Source of the DNA: Rhodoferax sp.
Lineage (GTDB): Bacteria; Pseudomonadota; Gammaproteobacteria; Burkholderiales; Burkholderiaceae_C
DNA length: 8,731 bases
Direction of reading: 5' to 3'
Assembly (NCBI GenBank): GCA_018882485.1
Contig: VERU01000079.1
Coordinates: 1-8,731 of the forward strand
Part shown: in pieces, positions 6,385-8,731 of the stretch
Layout of the letters: the number at the start of each line of letters is the position of its first letter
How positions within the stretch are numbered: the first letter of the stretch is position 1
Made by a program: the position numbers and the translations under genes
Notes under the pieces: model-generated
Seen by the model: the letters and a program-made list of their open reading frames with translations, nothing else
Told to the model about the DNA's origin: nothing
Databases searched by the model: none

Positions 6385-6765
6385 TCAGCGCTGGATCAAT
6401 TCGATCTTGTAGCCGTCGGGGTCGGTCACAAAGGCGATGACCGTGGTGCCGCCTTTGACCGGTCCCGCTTCCCGGGTCACATTGCCGCCAGCGGCCCGGA
6501 TGCGGTCGCAGGCTGCGTAGACATCGTCCATGCCCAGGGCTATGTGGCCAAAGGCCGTGCCGATGTCGTAGCGATCAACGCCCCAGTTGTAGGTCAGTTC
6601 GATTTCGGCCTGCTCCGGGTTGGCCGCAAAGCCGAGGAAAGCCAGCGAATAACGGTATTCGGGGTTTTCGGAGGTCCTGAGCAATTTCATGCCCAGGACG
6701 CGGGTGTAAAACTCGATGGAACGCTGCAGGTCGCCGACCCTCAGCATGGTGTGGAGCATGCGCAT
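6385..6765 (-). CDS. gloA: Lactoylglutathione lyase (glyoxalase I)
   Basis: Cytoplasmic metalloenzyme of 126 residues that isomerises the methylglyoxal-glutathione hemithioacetal to S-lactoylglutathione. It begins [20 protein letters not shown] and contains [20 protein letters not shown], both nearly the E. coli GloA sequence as I recall it. The four metal ligands fall at the E. coli positions: H5, E56, H74 and E122, which is the pattern of the nickel-type short enzyme. The start at 6765 is chosen because it keeps H5 in register; the ATG at 6759 would also be in frame, and neither has a strong ribosome binding site. It is 42 bases after the SDR gene and 2 bases before the transporter. Its presence in this cluster could mean that a 2-oxoaldehyde is formed by the neighbouring dehydratase and dehydrogenase, or it may simply be the housekeeping copy caught in the operon. 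Confidence 0.95.
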   Translation of the reverse strand: MRMLHTMLRVGDLQRSIEFYTRVLGMKLLRTSENPEYRYSLAFLGFAANPEQAEIELTYNWGVDRYDIGTAFGHIALGMDDVYAACDRIRAAGGNVTREAGPVKGGTTVIAFVTDPDGYKIELIQR

Positions 6766-6807
6766 GCGCCGTACTTTATCGCATCGAGAGGGGGCGCCGG
6801 ATCTGGG

Positions 6808-7605
6808 TCAGTTGGCCGGCACGGTGTAGTTCAGCGCCATGCGGCCGCCATCGACCGTGAGGATTTCCCCCGTCACGTAACTGGCGGCATCGCTGGCCAG
6901 CCAAGCCACCGCTTCCGCCACCTCGGCAGGGCTGCCCAGGCGCCGCAGGGGCGTTCGGCTCAGGATGCGCGCACGGGCTTCCTCGCTGGTCAGCACCGCC
7001 TGAGCCGCCAGTTCGGTCGCGATGGTTCCAGGGGCGACGGCATTGACCCGGATGCCATGGTCGGCCAAGGCCAGTGCCATGGCGCGGGTGAGCTGATTCA
7101 ACCCCCCTTTGCTGACGTTGTAGCTGGCGATGGCCGGGATCGCCAGCACGCCATTGACCGAGCTCATGTTCACGATGGAGCCGCGTCCTGCCGGTTTCAT
7201 GGCACGGGCCACCGCCTGACCGAACAGGAAAGCCCCTTTCAGATTGACCCGCAGCACGGCATCGAAATCGGCTTCGGTGACGTCCAGAAAATCCGCAGAC
7301 CGGAAGATGCCGGCGTTGTTGACCAGCACATCGATGCGCCCGAAGCGCGCCAGGCATGCGCCCACAGTGGTTTGGACCTGAGCCGAGTCCCCCACATCGC
7401 AGGACAGAAACAGGGCGCCGGTCTCCCGGGCCAGGGCTGCGCCGCGCTCGTCGTCGCAGTCGATGATGACCACTTGCGCGCGCTCCCGGACAAATCGGCG
7501 CACGCAGGCCTCGCCGATGCCTTGCGCACCCCCCGTGACCAGGCACACGCTATGGGCTAGGCCGTAGCGGATGTCGGGTTCGTTGGAATCGATGTTCGAG
7601 GTCAT
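6808..7605 (-). CDS. Short-chain dehydrogenase/reductase (SDR), NAD-type
   Basis: Classical SDR of 265 residues, cytoplasmic, oxidising a secondary alcohol or reducing the ketone. Seen: the cofactor glycine motif TGGAQGIG at 24-31; D49 at the end of the second strand (VVIIDCDD), which points to NAD(H) rather than NADP(H); NNAG at 96-99; and the catalytic tetrad N121, S149, Y162 and K166 in SYNVSKGG. The late VNAVAPGTIATELA and the C-terminal YVTGEILTVDGG are also typical. The frame is open for 60 more codons upstream, but these overlap the dehydratase gene and read as low-complexity Arg/Pro sequence. The ATG at 7605 gives the usual SDR length, though no good Shine-Dalgarno sequence precedes it. 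Pairing with a sugar-acid dehydratase suggests a sugar or sugar-acid dehydrogenase, for example acting on a 2-keto-3-deoxy acid; the substrate is not determined. Confidence 0.9.
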   Translation of the reverse strand: MTSNIDSNEPDIRYGLAHSVCLVTGGAQGIGEACVRRFVRERAQVVIIDCDDERGAALARETGALFLSCDVGDSAQVQTTVGACLARFGRIDVLVNNAGIFRSADFLDVTEADFDAVLRVNLKGAFLFGQAVARAMKPAGRGSIVNMSSVNGVLAIPAIASYNVSKGGLNQLTRAMALALADHGIRVNAVAPGTIATELAAQAVLTSEEARARILSRTPLRRLGSPAEVAEAVAWLASDAASYVTGEILTVDGGRMALNYTVPAN

Positions 7606-7646
7606 GAATTTTTTCGGGGTAGGGGCCGGTCCTGGCGGCGAAGGTT

Positions 7647-8731
7647 TCAGTGGTTGTCCCGGGGCACGAAAGCGCCGCGTCGACCCTTGAGAAAATCGAG
7701 ATCGACGCCTTCGTCGGCCTGCAGCACGTGGTCCACGTACATTTTCCAGTAGCCCGACGCCAGCGGGGGCTCGGGTGCCTGCCACTGGGCGAGCCGGCGG
7801 GCCAGTTCCTCGTCGCTGATGTCCAGGTGCAGTCGACGTGCGGGCACATCGAGCTCGATCATGTCGCCCGTGCGAACCACCGCCAGCGGACCCCCGGCGG
7901 CGGCCTCGGGTGCGGTGTGCAGAACGACGGTGCCGTAGGCCGTGCCACTCATCCGGCCGTCGCTGATGCGCACCATGTCGGTGATGCCGCGCCGCAACAA
8001 TTTGGCTGGCAGCGGCATGTTGCCGACCTCGGCCATGCCGGGGTAGCCCTTGGGGCCGCAGTTCTTGAGGACCATCACACAGGTTTCGTCGATGTCCAGC
8101 GTGTCGTCATCGATCAGGCGGTGGAACTCGTCGATGGTCTCGAACACCACCGCACGACCGCGGTGCACCATGAGAGCCGATGTTGCGGCGCTGGGCTTGA
8201 TGACCGCGCCCCGGGGGCACAGGTTGCCTCGCAGCACGGCGATGCCGGCACGCTCCATCAGAGGACGGTCCAGCGGCCGGATGACTTCGGGGTTGAAGTT
8301 TTCGGCGGCCGCGATGTTCTCGCCCAGCGTGCAGCCATTGGCGGTCAGTGCATCCAGATGGAGATGGGCTTCGATCTGCTTGAGCAGCGCGGGAAGGCCT
8401 CCGGCGTAACAGAAATCTTCCATGAGATGCCGGCCGGACGGCTGCAGATCCAGCAGGCAGGGCATTTCGGCACCCAGTCGATCGAAGTCTTCGATGCCCA
8501 GGGGAACGCCGATGCGTCCCGCGATCGCAGTGAGGTGGATCACCGCATTGGTCGATCCACCGATGGCGGCCAGGGTACGTATGGCGTTTTCAAACGCCTT
8601 GCGCGTCAGGATCTTGGAGAGATTCAGGTCCTCATGCACCATGTCCACGATGCGGCGCCCAGCCATGCGGGCCAGCACATTGCGCCGGCCGTCGACCGCG
8701 GGGTAGGCGGCGTTGCCGGGCAGACCTACGC
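7647..8731 (-). CDS. IlvD/Edd-family dehydratase, likely sugar-acid (pentonate-type), C-terminal part
   Basis: The frame is open to the window edge and ends at the stop 7647-7649, giving about 360 residues of a family usually 560-600 long; the N-terminus is outside. These iron-sulfur enzymes dehydrate 2,3-dihydroxy acids to 2-keto-3-deoxy acids. Seen: LPGNAAYPAVDGRR at the edge, then ILTRKAFENAIR, AAIGGSTNAVIHLTAIAGR, SGRHLMEDFCYAGGLP, NLCPRGAVIKPSA and SDGRMSGTAYGTVVLHTAPE. The Ser codon of the last motif (7947-7949) corresponds to the catalytic Ser I recall for L-arabinonate dehydratase (S480). The MSGTAYG form and the C-terminal YVDHVLQADEGVDLDFL...PRDNH favour the arabinonate/xylonate branch over biosynthetic IlvD, which usually has DGRFSGG. 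The cluster-binding cysteines should lie upstream of the window. SDR follows after 41 bases, consistent with a non-phosphorylative sugar-acid pathway. Exact substrate unknown. Confidence 0.88.
   Translation of the reverse strand, partial: VGLPGNAAYPAVDGRRNVLARMAGRRIVDMVHEDLNLSKILTRKAFENAIRTLAAIGGSTNAVIHLTAIAGRIGVPLGIEDFDRLGAEMPCLLDLQPSGRHLMEDFCYAGGLPALLKQIEAHLHLDALTANGCTLGENIAAAENFNPEVIRPLDRPLMERAGIAVLRGNLCPRGAVIKPSAATSALMVHRGRAVVFETIDEFHRLIDDDTLDIDETCVMVLKNCGPKGYPGMAEVGNMPLPAKLLRRGITDMVRISDGRMSGTAYGTVVLHTAPEAAAGGPLAVVRTGDMIELDVPARRLHLDISDEELARRLAQWQAPEPPLASGYWKMYVDHVLQADEGVDLDFLKGRRGAFVPRDNH

Noticed and set aside
6766..6807. Possible internal promoter before gloA (GATAAAGT as a -10 box)
   Set aside because: No convincing -35 sequence at the right distance was found, and the 42-base gap is consistent with an ordinary intra-operon spacer.
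6295..7560. 421-residue open frame on the plus strand
   Set aside because: Spans the antisense of gloA and SDR; both minus-strand genes have intact catalytic residues and the plus-strand product has none.
7606..7785. 60-residue N-terminal extension of the SDR
   Set aside because: It overlaps the dehydratase 3' end, reads as Arg/Pro-rich sequence unlike any SDR, and would make the protein too long for a classical SDR.

Overview
The window suggests a GC-rich Pseudomonadota chromosome, most likely Burkholderiales of the Comamonadaceae or Burkholderiaceae type. This is inferred from the high GC coding bias, the gentisate-route aromatic catabolism genes and a GloA of proteobacterial type; the sequence alone cannot fix the genus. 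All eight supported genes lie on the minus strand, so transcription runs from high to low coordinates. No RNA gene, insertion sequence, CRISPR array, origin or attachment site was seen. The longest stretch without a gene is 152 bases (1704-1855), and it holds a promoter.

Upstream block, in order of transcription (8731 down to 1856): the C-terminal part of a sugar-acid or dihydroxy-acid dehydratase of the IlvD/Edd family (start beyond the window), an NAD-type short-chain dehydrogenase, a complete GloA-type glyoxalase I, a ten-helix EamA/DMT transporter, a non-pyrrolysine MttB-superfamily methyltransferase, and a two-domain NADH:flavin oxidoreductase of the DgcA/StcD demethylase type. Gaps are 41, 42, 2, 31 and 14 bases, so the six genes probably form one transcription unit. 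A GC-rich hairpin follows the last gene.

Downstream block (1789 down to 1): an AT-rich control region with a sigma70-like promoter and several repeats, then a 3-hydroxybenzoate 6-hydroxylase and the N-terminal 160 residues of a gentisate 1,2-dioxygenase (truncated by the window edge). Together these two would convert 3-hydroxybenzoate to gentisate and then to maleylpyruvate for central metabolism.

The most interesting part is the adjacent MttB-like and DgcA/StcD-like pair. One family removes methyl groups from quaternary amines onto a corrinoid, the other oxidatively demethylates tertiary or secondary amines. Stepwise N-demethylation of a quaternary amine is a reasonable inference, with the EamA protein as a possible transporter and the dehydratase and SDR acting on a hydroxylated carbon skeleton. 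No corrinoid protein is encoded here, and the flavoprotein lacks one of the usual iron-sulfur cysteines. The substrate is unknown.
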